The notes: a model not told the origin generated them from the sequence alone. A stretch of 64,000 nucleotides of DNA from Azorinus chamasolen (GCA_963576725.1 OY755244.1:82765121-82829120), one strand, 5' to 3'; positions 12,392 to 23,603 are shown, counted from the first letter of the stretch. Translations and numbers: made by a program.

Positions 12392-12720
12392 CGACCCCAA
12401 CCCTACGTATAGCCCTAAGAAATAATACTCAAAAGACATGCGTTGAATTTACATGTCTACCATAATATACCCCGTCAGTAGATAGCTGAGATTGGTAATT
12501 AGTATAGTCTGGGTACAGATAGCTTCAAAAGATAGAATCTAAACAAGGCCTACAAACAGAACTATCAACCCTGAATGTGTTCCAAATAATCATAGCCACA
12601 GACCTGCACCCTGGTTCAACAAAAAATATAGCAAGTTAATGAAATTAAACAGTGTTACTTGCAGAAGTTGCAGTATGCACGTTGTAGTATATGGTCAATA
12701 TGTAAACACCTCTAGACAAT

Positions 12721-12943
12721 AATTCTTTACCTGATAAATATCAAAGTAAGAAATAATGGCATCATAAATATCAATACATGTACACGTCATATGCACATAA
12801 AAACCCTTTAGGACATGGCGGGATCTATACCATTTCATAAGCAAACAGGGCAGACCCGGATCAGGCGACTGCATTAGGCGCCGTGTGATTCGGGTCTACT
12901 CTGTTTGCAAATGCATCCAAAGGCGTCTATCACGTAAAGGGAG
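12721..12943 (+). mobile_element. Family A MITE
   Basis: Left end AATTCTTTACCTGATAAATA, inner AATAATGGCATCAT, palindrome 12841-12910 (GCAAACAGGGCAGACCCGG ... GGGTCTACTCTGTTTGC), right end CACGTAAAGGGAG. Confidence 0.7.
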
Positions 12944-13147
12944 AACTAGCCCTCAAAATGCTTGACTAAAGATACAGATAAAATCAACACATTAGTTGAT
13001 AATCTGGGACCCAAACCTCTAACCATTGAACACTGTGTCGTCAATTAGACCATCATTGTCTTTTTATCACATCGAGACGCGCGGCCTATAGACCTAGGTG
13101 TGTTCTATCTGCAGTGAAATCGCAATATCAATCTTGAACTTTATTAA

Positions 13148-13322
13148 CCATTCTCCTGCTAGTCCTGACCCGCATTTGCGAACAGCTCGGCTTCTCGTCA
13201 GGATCCCAACTGTTTGACAGTGTGTCACTAGTTTCTCTAAATCATGATTCACTCGGAAGTAGTCCACGTTGTACCAGGTCAAATTTATTTGAGCAGACAT
13301 CATTTTTACTGTGGGATAAAGG
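13148..13322 (+). mobile_element. Family B MITE with TTAA on both sides
   Basis: 175 bp from CCATTCTCC to GGATAAAGG, with TTAA at 13144-13147 and 13323-13326. The palindrome is shortened (GCATTTGCGAACAGCTCGG ... AGGATCCCAACTGTTTGAC). This copy shows that family B, like A, sits between TTAA duplications. Confidence 0.7.
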
Positions 13323-13450
13323 TTAACCTATTGCAGTTGAGAAAAAGTTCGTCGATAGAAATGTCCTATTATTCGTTTTCCGAGTATCTTCTGTTTATCT
13401 ACATTGACATAAAGACTGCACCAAACAGTTAGGATTATACATGTACATGT

Positions 13451-13747
13451 ACATATAGTAAAGAAACATTTCGGTTGGGACTATATTATATGCATAAAGT
13501 AAAGAAACCATTCGTTTGTGACTATATAATATGCATATAGTAAAGAAACCTTTCGTTTGTGACTATATTATATACAAATAGTAAAGAAACATTTCGTTTG
13601 TGACTATATAATATGAATATAGTAAAGAAACCTTTCGTTTGTGACTACATAATATGCATATAGTGAAGAAACCATTCGTTCGTGACTATATTATATACAT
13701 ATAGTAAAGAAACCATTCGTTCGTGACTATATTATATACATATAGCA
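13451..13747. repeat. 41-bp minisatellite, about 7 units
   Basis: Units contain ATATAGTAAAGAAACC, TTTCGTTTGTGACTATAT; variants CATT/CTTT and TTCGTTCG. No parent element recognised. Confidence 0.9.
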
Positions 13748-14420
13748 AATATACAATACAAGTGGTGAACAGTTAGTCCAAGCATTATGTCTGAAAATTA
13801 AGCTCAACCTCAAACAAATTGCAACAGAAATGATAGCATGATTTTTAAGTAGCCAAATGTCTCTACTTTCACCATAAGAAAATCTAGAAAAATCTAGAAG
13901 GTGGAAAGTTATTTATTTTCACAATATCTATAACGGGTTACTGAAGCTTAAAATGTAACCAAAAAGTAATCTGACAAATTATTTTCTTCATTAAATTAGC
14001 AAGATTTGCTTCTTTTCAACTTTTTGTGGTTATATATTGAATAAACAATTATTTGGCATAAACCTAATTAGTTTGCAACATTGTATATCAAATATATATA
14101 CACAATATATGCAAACTAAAGGGGGGTAAATTACCCCACCCACCCCTTCTACATGCAAATTTTGTACTTCATGATTCTTCAACGTTTACATTATTTCTGC
14201 CTACAACTTTTATCCATATCCCTCAGAACAGAAAATTTACTATTTATTCCAGTTTGTTTTCATTAGTTTAATGATATTTGAAAGAAAGATCCGGATCAGA
14301 TTATTCTTTGAAATTGCTGAGAATTTCAAACCGAATGCTTGTCTCTGACGTTATTTTAGTAAACATCAAAGATAACATATTTAGCTTGGATCATGAGTTT
14401 ATAAAGCATGGTATTAATTC
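13748..14420. other. No feature seen
   Basis: AT-rich sequence; a small GGGGGGTAAATTACCCC palindrome lies near 14120. No protein or known repeat recognised. Confidence 0.4.
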
Positions 14421-14423
14421 TCA

Positions 14424-14630
14424 ACCCTTTCACTGCTGGACACACATATTTATGTCAATTGCGAAAAGCTAGTGTATACCCAGCTCAGAGAGTTCCCTGG
14501 AGGAGCCCTCAGATCAGGGTAGCGATCTGCACTGTTTGTAAAAATATGTATTTCGAAGAATGAACATATTCCCTTTTCATCCGAATTGACATATTCCATT
14601 TCAAATTTCAGTATTAAAAGGATTAATAAA
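14424..14630. mobile_element. Family A MITE, strongly degraded
   Basis: AACCCTTTCACTG on the left, a collapsed core (GGAGGAGCCCTCAGATCAGG ... GCACTGTTTG) at 14474-14541, and AAAAGGATTAA on the right. Confidence 0.4.
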
Positions 14631-14749
14631 TTATGACTCAGGTAAGTTATATAAGGAACCGGTTGACAATTGATTGCACTGCTGTTTAATAGACCTATTC
14701 CAGAAAAAATAAAAATGAACCGGGCTCAAGGAAAAGGAGGTTTGTTGCG

Positions 14750-14925
14750 CTGCAAAAACAGTATACCCCCATATCAGCCGCCGTGTCACATTCTAGGTCC
14801 ACCCTGTTTGAAATATCATCACAATCAAATATATTTATTTTTATACCCCCACCAACAGTGTAGATCCTGATCAGATGCCGCATTGGACACGCGGTGGCTG
14901 ATCTGGATCGACACCCTCTCTATTC
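14750..14925. mobile_element. Two degraded palindromic cores resembling family A
   Basis: TAGATCCTGATCAGATGCCG pairs with GGTGGCTGATCTGGATCGAC. An adjacent piece (AACAGTATACCCCCATATC ... CCACCCTGTTTG) has the same logic. Assignment is tentative. Confidence 0.4.
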
Positions 14926-14929
14926 ATGA

Positions 14930-15530
14930 AAAACAGCTTAAATGCACGAGGTTGTAAATGCTTATTATGATACTAATCAGCAGTTACTATCTTTTGTCTT
15001 AAAGCTATACAAAATAGTGATGTGCTCATACCAGTTAATCATCCTATATATCTGAGTCTACAAGACTTGGCGCATTTGTACATTGAATGCATTGGCATTC
15101 TCCACAACAAACAGAGCAATCGGGCCCATGTTTTCTGCAGGTACATCTTCTCGTGGTACTTCATCTTCTCCCTATGATATGTTTGTTTTGTCTTTGTGTC
15201 TTTTATATACATTTACATTTACGGTTTGTCGTCGTGGTGCTGTTTGGGCGGTTGTGTGTTTTGACTGTGGTGTTTCCTGCATGACTCTTACATGTACTTT
15301 TACACTAACATTTGATGATTTTAATCAAGGATGCAGGTGCTTTAACTGGGAAAAGTATGTTGTTCCACATATGCCATCCCCATTCTGTTGGTAACAACTC
15401 ATTTGTCTCTGCAGTCTAACACTGGACTTGATAGAGTGTGCATTGAGAACTTGAGGATGATACCTTGCAGTGTTTTTTTTTCATTGAAATATACGGAGAA
15501 ATAAGGCTCCATTCTCCCCTCTAAAAAGTA

Positions 15531-15532
<2 letters not shown>
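14930..15532. other. No feature supported
   Basis: Contains an open frame of about 100 codons (15083-15394) with no recognisable domain, a T-rich composition and no promoter or splice context. Not called as a gene. Confidence 0.4.
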
Positions 15533-15561
<29 letters not shown>

Positions 15562-15562
15562 C
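15533..15562 (+). repeat. Poly(C) run of 30
   Basis: Uninterrupted 30-base C homopolymer about 270 bp left of an assembly gap. Length may be unreliable. Confidence 0.9.
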
Positions 15563-15835
15563 ATTTTGAAAATAATTATCCTCTTGCCGGACGACATTTA
15601 GTTAGACTTGGTAAAATATCAATTCTGGAATAAGTAAATTTGTTGTATTTGAGCTCCTAATAGCTAAATTTGCCATATTAACATGATAAGCTAAGATTTT
15701 AACACAAACTTATTATACATCATTCAATTAATTTTTTGTTCCCCTTTTGGCTTATTCGCGCTAAAATTTTCCCCGGCTATGGACCCGGACCCCTTTCCCT
15801 CAGGAAAAACCCTGCCTTGTTGCTGCAGCAGATGG

Positions 15836-16035
15836 NNNNNNNNNNNNNNNNNNNNNNNNNNNNNNNNNNNNNNNNNNNNNNNNNNNNNNNNNNNNNNNNN
15901 NNNNNNNNNNNNNNNNNNNNNNNNNNNNNNNNNNNNNNNNNNNNNNNNNNNNNNNNNNNNNNNNNNNNNNNNNNNNNNNNNNNNNNNNNNNNNNNNNNNN
16001 NNNNNNNNNNNNNNNNNNNNNNNNNNNNNNNNNNN
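15836..16035. other. Assembly gap (200 N)
   Basis: Exactly 200 N, a conventional arbitrary gap size. It abuts a tandem array, so array sequence is probably missing. Confidence 0.99.
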
Positions 16036-16492
16036 GCTATGCGTTTGTGCACCCTCTTGCGAGCTATACGTTTGTGCACCCTCTTGCGGGCTATACGTTT
16101 GTGCACCCTCTTGCGGGCTATACGTTTGTGCACCCTCTCGCGAGCTATACGTTTGTGCACCCTCTTGCGAGCTATACGTTTGTGCACCCTCTTGCGGGCT
16201 ATACGTTTGTGCACCCTCTTGCGAGCTATACGTTTGTGCACCCTCTTGCGAGCTATACGTTTGTGCACCCTCTTGCGAGCAATACGTTTGTGCACCCTAT
16301 TGCGGGCTATACGTTTGTGCACCCTATTGCGGGCTATACGTTTGTGCACCCTATTGCGGGCTATACGTTTGTGCACCCTATTGCGGGCTATACGTTTGTG
16401 CACCCTATTGCGGGCTATACGTTTGTGCACCCTATTGCGAGCTATACGTTTATGCACCCTATTGCGGGCTATACGTTTGTGCACCCTCTTGC
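16036..16492. repeat. 26-bp minisatellite, at least 17 units, truncated by gap
   Basis: Unit contains GCTATACGTTTGTGCACCCT. The left block has CTCTTGCG and the right block CTATTGCG, with a sharp switch at about 16285 and a return to CTCTTGC at the last unit. Open frames continuing into the N gap are artefacts. Confidence 0.95.
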
Positions 16493-16960
16493 ATGTTCAT
16501 ATTTGAATATCATTATCATTTTGCAGTAGACATTAGTCACAATTCGATTATGACTCACCAAGATGACACCTTGTTGAACACATATGAATACATGTACATT
16601 TAAAAGCAGAATGCTGAATATTTAATAGCGAACATGCAATGCAGGTACAACTAGAACTGTAAGCCACAGGCTAACGAATACCCCACCTGGCTGATTGTCA
16701 CAACACCTACCATGAATCTGAACACATGTACATACAGAAACGTGGACAGATTTAACAATACATGTGCCAACCAAATTCATGTAATAAAAATGACAAGATG
16801 TACAGCAATAAAGAAAAACAAAGAATTCAGAGTAAGTCGGTGGGGTGAGTGGGATTAACTCTGTTAAAATTCATAGAAGAGCTATGGCTGCTGCCAGGCA
16901 ATGTCATATAATAAGGTCAAACAGCTTTGTTTTTTGTGCAGTGTCAACTCCAAAGTCCAA
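16493..16960. other. No feature seen
   Basis: Unique-looking AT-rich sequence between the 26-bp array and the modular element; nothing recognised. Confidence 0.4.
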
Positions 16961-17610
16961 AACCTAGGTACCTTTTCACAAAAAAATATCAAGTTCAAGG
17001 ACCATAACACTGACAAAAAATATTCAACCAGGCCAATATTCGAACTTAAGCTGTAACTCATCCAGATTTAGCTTTATGCCAAATATAAAGTTAATATATC
17101 CAACCACTTCCAAAAAAAGTCCTGACAATTGAAAATTTGGCGAAAAATTTAAAATTCAAAGGCCATAACTCTTGCAAAAAATTATTCAACCGCACCGAGA
17201 TTTGATCTTAAGCTATAACTCATCTAGATTTAGCTTTATACCAAGTATAAATTCAATACCCCCAACCACTTAAAAACTCAAGACAGTGGAAAATTAGACG
17301 AAAAAAGATCAAGTTAAAGGGCAATAACTCTGGCAAATATTATTCATCCGGACTGAGATTCGAACATAAGCTGTAACTCATGTAGTTTTAGCTTTATACC
17401 AAATATAGAGTTGATATCTCAAACTACTTCCAAAACAAGTCCAGCCAGTCGGAGCACGACTGTAGGGCACTAACAAGGGGGAGAGTACTCAAAGTGGAAA
17501 CATGCGGTGGACAGGTTTGCTACACATAAGCTTTCAACGAAATTGAAGCAAAACTGTAGAAGAAAAAGGCCGGACAAAATTGTGTCCACGGACGGACAGA
17601 CGGACGGAAA
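16960..17610. mobile_element. Modular bivalve-type element, three cores
   Basis: Three diverged cores of about 165 bp carry CATAACTCTTGCAAAAA, TTCGAACTTAAGCTGTAACT and TTTAGCTTTATACCAAATAT. A spacer GGACGGACAGACGGACGG follows. The layout matches the modular elements in the UBA1 introns. Confidence 0.6.
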
Positions 17611-17618
17611 TACTTCGC

Positions 17619-17655
17619 TGTGTGTGTGTGTGTGTGTGTGTGTGTGGGGGGGGGT
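17619..17655. repeat. (TG)n microsatellite with G run
   Basis: About 13 TG dinucleotides followed by a run of 9 G, directly after the GACGGACGG spacer. Confidence 0.9.
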
Positions 17656-17679
17656 GTATAAAAACTTTCTTAATTAAGC

Positions 17680-17850
17680 GACTACCAGAAACATGCATAC
17701 TTATCAGCCTTGAAGGCACGTGGTGGTTCAACGAAGGACGAACATTATGCAGAGAGCTTAATGCAGAATGAAAGCAATGCAGAAAACTTTCTGTATAATT
17801 ACATCAGCTTTTAAAGACACCCATGCTTACTCATTAAGTGATAGTCCTAA
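17680..17850. mobile_element. Family C MITE
   Basis: GTGGTGGTTCAACGAAGGAC, TTAATGCAGAATGAAAGCAA and TGCAGAAAACTTTCTG are family C palindrome parts; one arm is rearranged. Confidence 0.55.
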
Positions 17851-17879
17851 TGATTATTTTGTACTAGTATAAAGTCACA

Positions 17880-17977
17880 TCTATTATAATTTCATAAGAA
17901 ATCAGAGCAGATCCTGATCAGACGGCTCCTGTAGGTCTATGCAAAAGCGTCGAAAAGCGTTTGTTTGAATGAAAGGG
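17880..17977 (+). mobile_element. Family A MITE with one palindrome arm lost
   Basis: ATCAGAGCAGATCCTGATC then AGACGGCTCCTGTAGG, after which the second arm is deleted. The right end GAAAGGG is followed by TTAA (17978-17981). Confidence 0.65.
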
Positions 17978-18061
17978 TTAAATATGGCTATTCAAACTGC
18001 TGTCAGGAGTTCTTTTTAGATAGTAGTATCATATCACTATTTACAGGGAAACACGTCTTCA

Positions 18062-18298
18062 CCCTTTCCCTGTTCTGCGTTTATACGAAATTCGATACCT
18101 GCTGAATATTCATGGACAAAATAGTTAGAATATTATATAACAGGTGGAGCAGTGTGGCCATTTTAGAAAGTAAGACAGATCTTTCAAATTCCATTAGCAA
18201 ACAGAGAAGATCCTGATCAGATGGTTCCTATAGGAGCCGTCTGATCCGGGTCTACTCTGTTTGCAAATGCGTAAAACACGTTTATATGAGGGAAAGGG
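18062..18298 (+). mobile_element. Family A MITE, complete, CCCTTTCCCT subtype
   Basis: 237 bp. Ends CCCTTTCCCTGTTC and GAGGGAAAGGG, flanked by TTCA (18058-18061, mutated) and TTAA. Palindrome 18197-18266: GCAAACAGAGAAGATCCTG ... CGGGTCTACTCTGTTTGC. Confidence 0.8.
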
Positions 18299-18299
18299 T

Positions 18300-18540
18300 T
18301 AAGCGATTATCAAAAGAAGTCTAATTTAAGGCAGGTGATAGCTTTATAAAGGACAAAAGTAATGCGGAAATCTCCACCAAGAGCGTTCTGCATAACCTTT
18401 CCCCAGCAAAATCTCCACCAAGAGCGTTCTGCATAACCTTTCCCCAGCATTAGCGTTGATTAAGATTCCTTTCTTTCATCAGTAAGTGTTCGCTTAATAC
18501 AGTTTTGCTTAAAAAAATCACGGTGGTTCATTATACAATA
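18300..18540. mobile_element. Family C MITE with a 41-bp direct duplication
   Basis: AAGGCAGGTGATAGC, AAAGTAATGCGGAAATCTCC and GCGTTCTGCATAACC are family C. The segment AATCTCCACCAAGAGCGTTC plus its continuation occurs twice in tandem at about 18367-18449. Confidence 0.6.
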
Positions 18541-19232
18541 ATAAATTTACTGCACACCTGTTTAATTAATTATAACAAGCATTCTGCTATCAATTATGTC
18601 ATTGTGTCCATATGTAGACTTTGTATGGGGCCCCGTACAAGCTAACTAGCTCGAATGTGGGCCAATTTACATTCCACCCATACTTTCTCAAAAGGTGTCA
18701 CCGTGTCCTAGAAAGACTGTATCATCATTTAATAGGTGACAGACAAGATCTAAATTGACTTCAATTACCACAAATCACCATATTGTGCGGTTAGAGTATT
18801 TTTGGCGTAGATTTCAATTGGCGAAATTAGTTTGCAGATCTAAGTGAATTAAAGGAACCCAAGTGTGAAACTAGGATATCAAATTTGTCCGAACCACTGA
18901 GGAGGAAAATGAATATTGTAAATCAAACTTGATTTAGCTGACCACACAAATATTAACAGTGGGGATATTATGTTGCGCTTGATTTAGTAATTACCGCGCA
19001 CAATAACCCGGCAGGGTCACGATGACTTTCAATTTTAGCTGAGGTTATATGGTACAGTATTTTCTTGCAAAATGACCAGTGAACCTACTATCTTTGTACG
19101 AAGTAATTTTTGTCAGTTGAATGTGTCGTCTGCAACAATCCTGTATGCAATGTACAAGATAAAAATCTACAATATACAAGAAAATGTATTTATTTTCGGT
19201 TTTACAGACTTCTCCATTTTTTCTTGAAAACA
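18541..19232. other. No feature seen
   Basis: No gene or known repeat recognised in this AT-rich stretch. Confidence 0.4.
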
Positions 19233-20098
19233 TACGACCAGAGTGTCAAACGGGTCGGATCCTGATCTGACACAGAGTTACCCAGTGTGCCATCTACACC
19301 CAGTGTGCCATCTACACACAGTGTGCCATCTACACCAGTGTGCCATCCACACCCAGTGTGCCATCTACACCCAGTGTGCCATCTACACCAGTGTGCCATC
19401 CACACCCAGTGTGCCATCCACACCCAGTGTGCCATCTACACACAGTGTGCCATCTACACCAGTGTGCCATCTACGCCCAGTGTGCCATCCACACCCAGTG
19501 TGCCATCTACACCAGTGTGTCATCTACACCCAGTGTGCCATCTACACCAGTGTGTCATCTACACCCAGTGTGCCATCCACACCCAGTGTGCCATCTACAC
19601 CAGTGTGCCATCTACACCCAGTGTGTCATCTACACCCAGTGTGCCATCTACACCAGTGTGCCATCTACACCAGTGTGTCATCTACACCAGTGTGTCATCT
19701 ACACCCAGTGTGCCATCTACACCAGTGTGCCATCTACACCCAGTGTGTCATCTACACCCAGTGTGCCATCTACACCAGTGTGCCATCTACACCCAGTGTG
19801 CCATCTACACCAGTGTGCCATCTACACCCAGTGTGCCATCTACACCAGTGTGTCATCTACACCAGTGTGCCATCTACACCCAGTGTGCCATCTACACCAG
19901 TGTGCCACCTACACCAGTGTGTCATCTACACCCAGTGTGCCATCTACACCAGTGTGCCATCTACACCCAGTGTGCCATCTACACCCAGTGTGCCATCTAC
20001 ACCCAGTGTTCCATCTACACCCAGTGTGCCATCTACACCCAGTGTGCCATCTACACCCAGTGTGCCATCTACACCCAGTGTGCCACCTACACCCATAT
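19233..20098. repeat. 18/19-bp minisatellite, about 45 units, in a family B remnant
   Basis: Units are CAGTGTGCCATCTACACC with or without an extra C, so all reading frames are visited. The left flank AGTGTCAAACGGGTCGGATC then CTGATCTGACACAGAGTTAC is a family B arm and centre, which places the array in the middle of a family B palindrome. Proline/serine/cysteine-rich open frames here are artefacts. Confidence 0.9.
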
Positions 20099-20504
20099 TG
20101 TATGCGTAGATACTAATAGTAAAATGATCACTGCATGCATGTCAAGAGTTAAAAATAAGTAAACAAGTATAAATGTTGCTATAAAAACAGCAAAGGGGAA
20201 GGTCCGAGCAAAAAAAAAAGAAATGTGCAAATGAAATTGTTATAAAAATCTTCCAATCATTAACAAAGTGGTTATTACCGAAACACAGTCCTTGACCACA
20301 GCAAGTCAGAAATGCAATGCTGGGTGACAGTGTCCATCTTTCAATTCATATCAAAGCAATAAATAATAATAATAATAATTACAAACTCTAAACAGCAATA
20401 GTCAAACATGTTTGCTGTTTGAAAAATTACTATACCGTATATTCAGGTTAGCCCTTCACCCATATAAACTAACTTTAAAAATAAAAATAAACAAGAGTGC
20501 TCAG

Positions 20505-20640
20505 AGAAACACTTGCTGGGAGAGTGTTAGTAAAAAAGTATGACGGACAAAAAAGTGTGACGGACAGACAGACGGACAGACAGGCAACGGAAAAGTGATC
20601 CCTAAATGACACACTACCTCTCGGCCGGTACATGTATGTT
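20505..20640. mobile_element. Repeat fragment shared with 51790-51890
   Basis: GTGTGACGGACAGACAGACG ... AAGTGATCCCTAAATGACAC ... ACACTACCTCTCGGCCGG recurs at about 51790-51885 with small changes. It is probably the end of a modular element. Confidence 0.6.
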
Positions 20641-20654
20641 ATTTGAATAAATGA

Positions 20655-20800
20655 TGTCCCGTATATCCAGGTTAACACCTTTACTTATATACATGTAATT
20701 ACTTTTCATATCTTACCCACATCAGACAAATCACGAATGGCCCATCTGTCCAGGGTCTGCTTTGATTGCTTATGGAATATTATAGAGATCTAATTCTACA
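20655..20800. mobile_element. Family A MITE, degraded
   Basis: GGTTAACACCTTTACTTATA on the left, AGGGTCTGCTTTGATTGC and then TCTACAGTTTCTGCCTTGG are family A parts in order. Confidence 0.5.
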
Positions 20801-21089
20801 GTTTCTGCCTTGGGAAAAATCATCAGAATTCATTTAGTTTGTTAGGGGACGGGGTCTATAAAATAATGGCACATTTTGTTGTTGTTTTTTTAAAAAAAAA
20901 ATAAAATCTATAGACAGAGAATCAAGGCATTTTATTCTTGTCTAGACAAAACACCAGCCTTTTCAAATACAAAGTGGTGAGTAAATCAATTTGCTATTCA
21001 TATATGTACAGTGTGTATCTGAATTTCCTGAATGTCCATATGGAAATATGATCGTTTCGTCGACCTTCCCGTTCGTCGACCTTATTTAA

Positions 21090-21291
21090 ATAATACAGTT
21101 AAACCTGTCATAAGTGGTCATTTATTTATTGAACATATGAGTCATAAAACCAGGCGGTTGCATAATGCAGGTCTGTTTCTATACTTTCTAAGAATTAGAT
21201 GGACACAGTGTTCTATATTTCATTAAAACTATTTTCTCCGTAATATTCAGTAGGTATTGGAAGTTGTAATAAAGATAGAACAGAGAAAGGG
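21090..21291. mobile_element. Family C end plus family A right end
   Basis: 21090-21175: TACAGTTAAACCTGTCATAA and CAGGCGGTTGCATAATGCAG (family C). 21205-21291: TATTCAGTAGGTATTGGAAG and AACAGAGAAAGGGTCAA match the right part of the complete family A copy at 62718-62966. Confidence 0.5.
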
Positions 21292-21756
21292 TCAAGACCC
21301 AGATCAAGATCACGTTATATTTAAAAAAAATAATGTGCAATTCTCATCTTATTTAAACATTTCTCTTCAGTGTTTTACCACTATTTTACTTTTTGGTGCA
21401 CTGTGTAGACACTGGTCAAAATTCCGTTATGGTTTTTGTCGGGCCGTTTTAACTATAATGGGGCCGGTTTGACCAGCCAAAGTAGAATGGGCAGCGGTTG
21501 GCCAAATTTGGGGCGTCCTTGACTGTATTGCGGACGGGTTGGCCATGGCCCGATTTGACTTGGGCCGGTTTGATCCGTTTCCGTTCGGTTGTTATTGTAG
21601 TGAAAAGCAGCACATTGCTTTCCTGAACTACTTTCATATGGCATTGTGACTTATTAGTCTATACAAATTCCTAACATGTCGTTCGTTAAACAAACAACAC
21701 AAACAAAAATCCTTATTAATCAACAAAACTTAGCAATCAACGCTAGCACCGTATTG

Positions 21757-22019
21757 CACAGGCGTTGGGCTCATGAAATATGTCTAAAATAAATTAAATT
21801 GTCCCTAAATTGACGTTTTGTAACATTTGGGCCGAAAAAATAAAGCCTGGGGCGTTTTGAGACAAAGCTGAAATTTCGTATATTATATAGAATATACGAA
21901 ATTTCAGCTTTGTCTCAAAACGCCCCAGGCTTTATTTTTTCGGCCCCAAATGTTACAAAACGTCAATTTAGGGACATTTTAACTTATTTTAGACATATTT
22001 CATGAGCCCAACGCCTGTG
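21757..22019. mobile_element. hAT-like foldback element, 8-bp target duplication
   Basis: 263 bp, almost all inverted repeat: arms of about 128 bp joined by a 6-base loop (ATATAG at 21885-21890), with one indel and few mismatches. Ends are CACAGGCG...CGCCTGTG. CCGTATTG flanks both sides (21749-21756 and 22020-22027), an exact 8-bp duplication. Length of duplication and CA...TG ends fit the hAT superfamily. High arm identity suggests recent insertion or arm conversion. Confidence 0.85.
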
Positions 22020-22499
22020 CCGTATTGGAGATAGTATTAGGGGCAGTTAACTCTGTAAACATATTGGCGTGAACACGGAAATGAGTGCCCTGTACATAAA
22101 GCTCCTGTCCGACGAAACTGCGACTTATTCGGAGTGTAAATATTGCTAATTATAATTATTAGCATTGCATACATCTTGGATACATTTATAAAAGATAATT
22201 AAAGTTGAAACTGTATGAAATCGTGCAAAGTATACACGTTTTAAAGCCCAGTACGAATACTTGAGCATTGATCGAAAGGGTTAAAATATCAAATCCGGGT
22301 CCATGAACCAAACAAATCGTAAAGACAAATGGCCCCGCAATATCAAACAGTTTGCACCCTGCTCAGATGCCGAGTTACACGAATGTTGACCATTACAGAA
22401 ACTGAACAATCATATAGTTGACCATTACAGAAACTGAACAATAATATAGTAATTTATAAGCAAATACCTATGATAACATACATAAGAAACTACTGTATA

Positions 22500-23180
22500 A
22501 CGCTAGGAGACCTTGATTCTGATAGGTAGTTTGGGTCTATGCAAAACATGTTTTTATTTGTGAACAGATTTTAACAATCAATGTACCATATTGTAGCTGA
22601 ATAATTGCATCACACAATGATATGCTTATATTTCCTGAGCTTTTCCTACCATCCCAGATATCTGTAAAAATGACTTTGTTTGATTTGGTAGATGCTAAAA
22701 ATCATACCTTATTTCGGCACGTGGCAAACTTTTATATTTTATAAACTACTAAAAAACAGAAATTTTACATGTGATAACAATGTTATTAATAGTTTTTATA
22801 ACCATTTTCCAATTCAAATATACCATATAATGTATGCAAACCTTTAGAAATCTTGATTTTTAATTATACACTAAGGTAATTTTCATCAAAATAAGTAGAC
22901 TGCAAGTCAGACAGGTGGTTTGGGTCTTTGCACAAAACGTTTTAGTTTATGGACAGATTTTAACAATCAACGTACCATATTGTAGTTGAATAAATGCTAC
23001 GAAAGCCCAGTGGAAGTCGGAACTTGGAACTTGGAACTCGGAACTATGAAGAAGAAACTTAGAATGTCACCACCGGGCTTTCGTAAAATGCTCTACACAA
23101 TGATATGCTTATTATTCCTGAGCTTTTCTTACAACCAGATATATTTGCAAACGTGACTTTGCGTGATTTGGTACATTGGT
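22500..23180. repeat. Pair of diverged segmental copies
   Basis: About 22525-22695 and 22910-23175 are direct copies sharing GTTTGGGTCT, AGATTTTAACAATCAA, GTACCATATTGTAG, CACAATGATATGCTTAT and TTCCTGAGCTTTTC. The second copy carries the small insertion at 22999-23085, so the first shows the empty site. Confidence 0.8.
22999..23085. mobile_element. 87-bp MITE with 7-bp target duplication
   Basis: Terminal inverted repeats ACGAAAGCCCAGTGG and CCACCGGGCTTTCGT. AAATGCT flanks both sides (22992-22998, 23086-23092). The paralogous copy near 22615 lacks it. The interior has a short GGAACTTGGAACT repeat. Superfamily not certain. Confidence 0.8.
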
Positions 23181-23229
23181 CGCGAGATGTTACGTGATTT
23201 GTCTAAGTTTCTTATCTATGTTATCATAG

Positions 23230-23317
23230 ATCTTTGTTATAAGCAAACAGAGCAGACTCCTATAGGAGCAAACTGAAAGGCGTAGAAAGTCGTATTTATG
23301 GAGTAAAGTGTTAAAAG
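23230..23317 (+). mobile_element. Family A MITE with collapsed palindrome
   Basis: GCAAACAGAGCAGACTCC then TATAGGAGCAAACTG: much of both arms is deleted around the centre. The right end is GGAGTAAAGTGTTAA. Confidence 0.6.
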
Positions 23318-23352
23318 ACTGACAATTTGACCTCCTTTGATGGGTCGCTTTA

Positions 23353-23571
23353 GAGAGAGCTTATGTACTGTATCTTTACAGCTCACAAAGTCAATGTAAG
23401 ACGTTATGAACAGAGAGCTTATGTACTGTACCTTTACAGCTCACAAGTCGGTGTAAGACGTTACAGAGAGCTTATGTACTGTACCTTTACAGCTCACAAG
23501 TCGGTGTAAGACGTTACAGAGAGCTTATGTACTGTACCTTTACATCTCACAAGTCGGTGTAAGACGTTAAT
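23353..23571. repeat. About 53-bp tandem repeat, 4 units
   Basis: Units contain AGAGAGCTTATGTACTGTAC, TTTACAGCTCACAAGTC and GTGTAAGACGTTA. The first unit is longer and diverged. Confidence 0.9.
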
Positions 23572-23603
23572 AATGTACGTTATGGAGATACCGTGGTTGC
23601 CTA

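Noticed and set aside
15083..15394. 100-codon open frame
   Set aside because: No recognisable domain, overlapping alternative frame, T-rich low-complexity sequence, no splice or promoter support.
19243..20162. Pro/Ser/Cys-rich 260-290 codon open frames that look like secreted repeat proteins
   Set aside because: 18/19-bp minisatellite inside a family B remnant; three frames give rotated versions, with no signal peptide or splice context.
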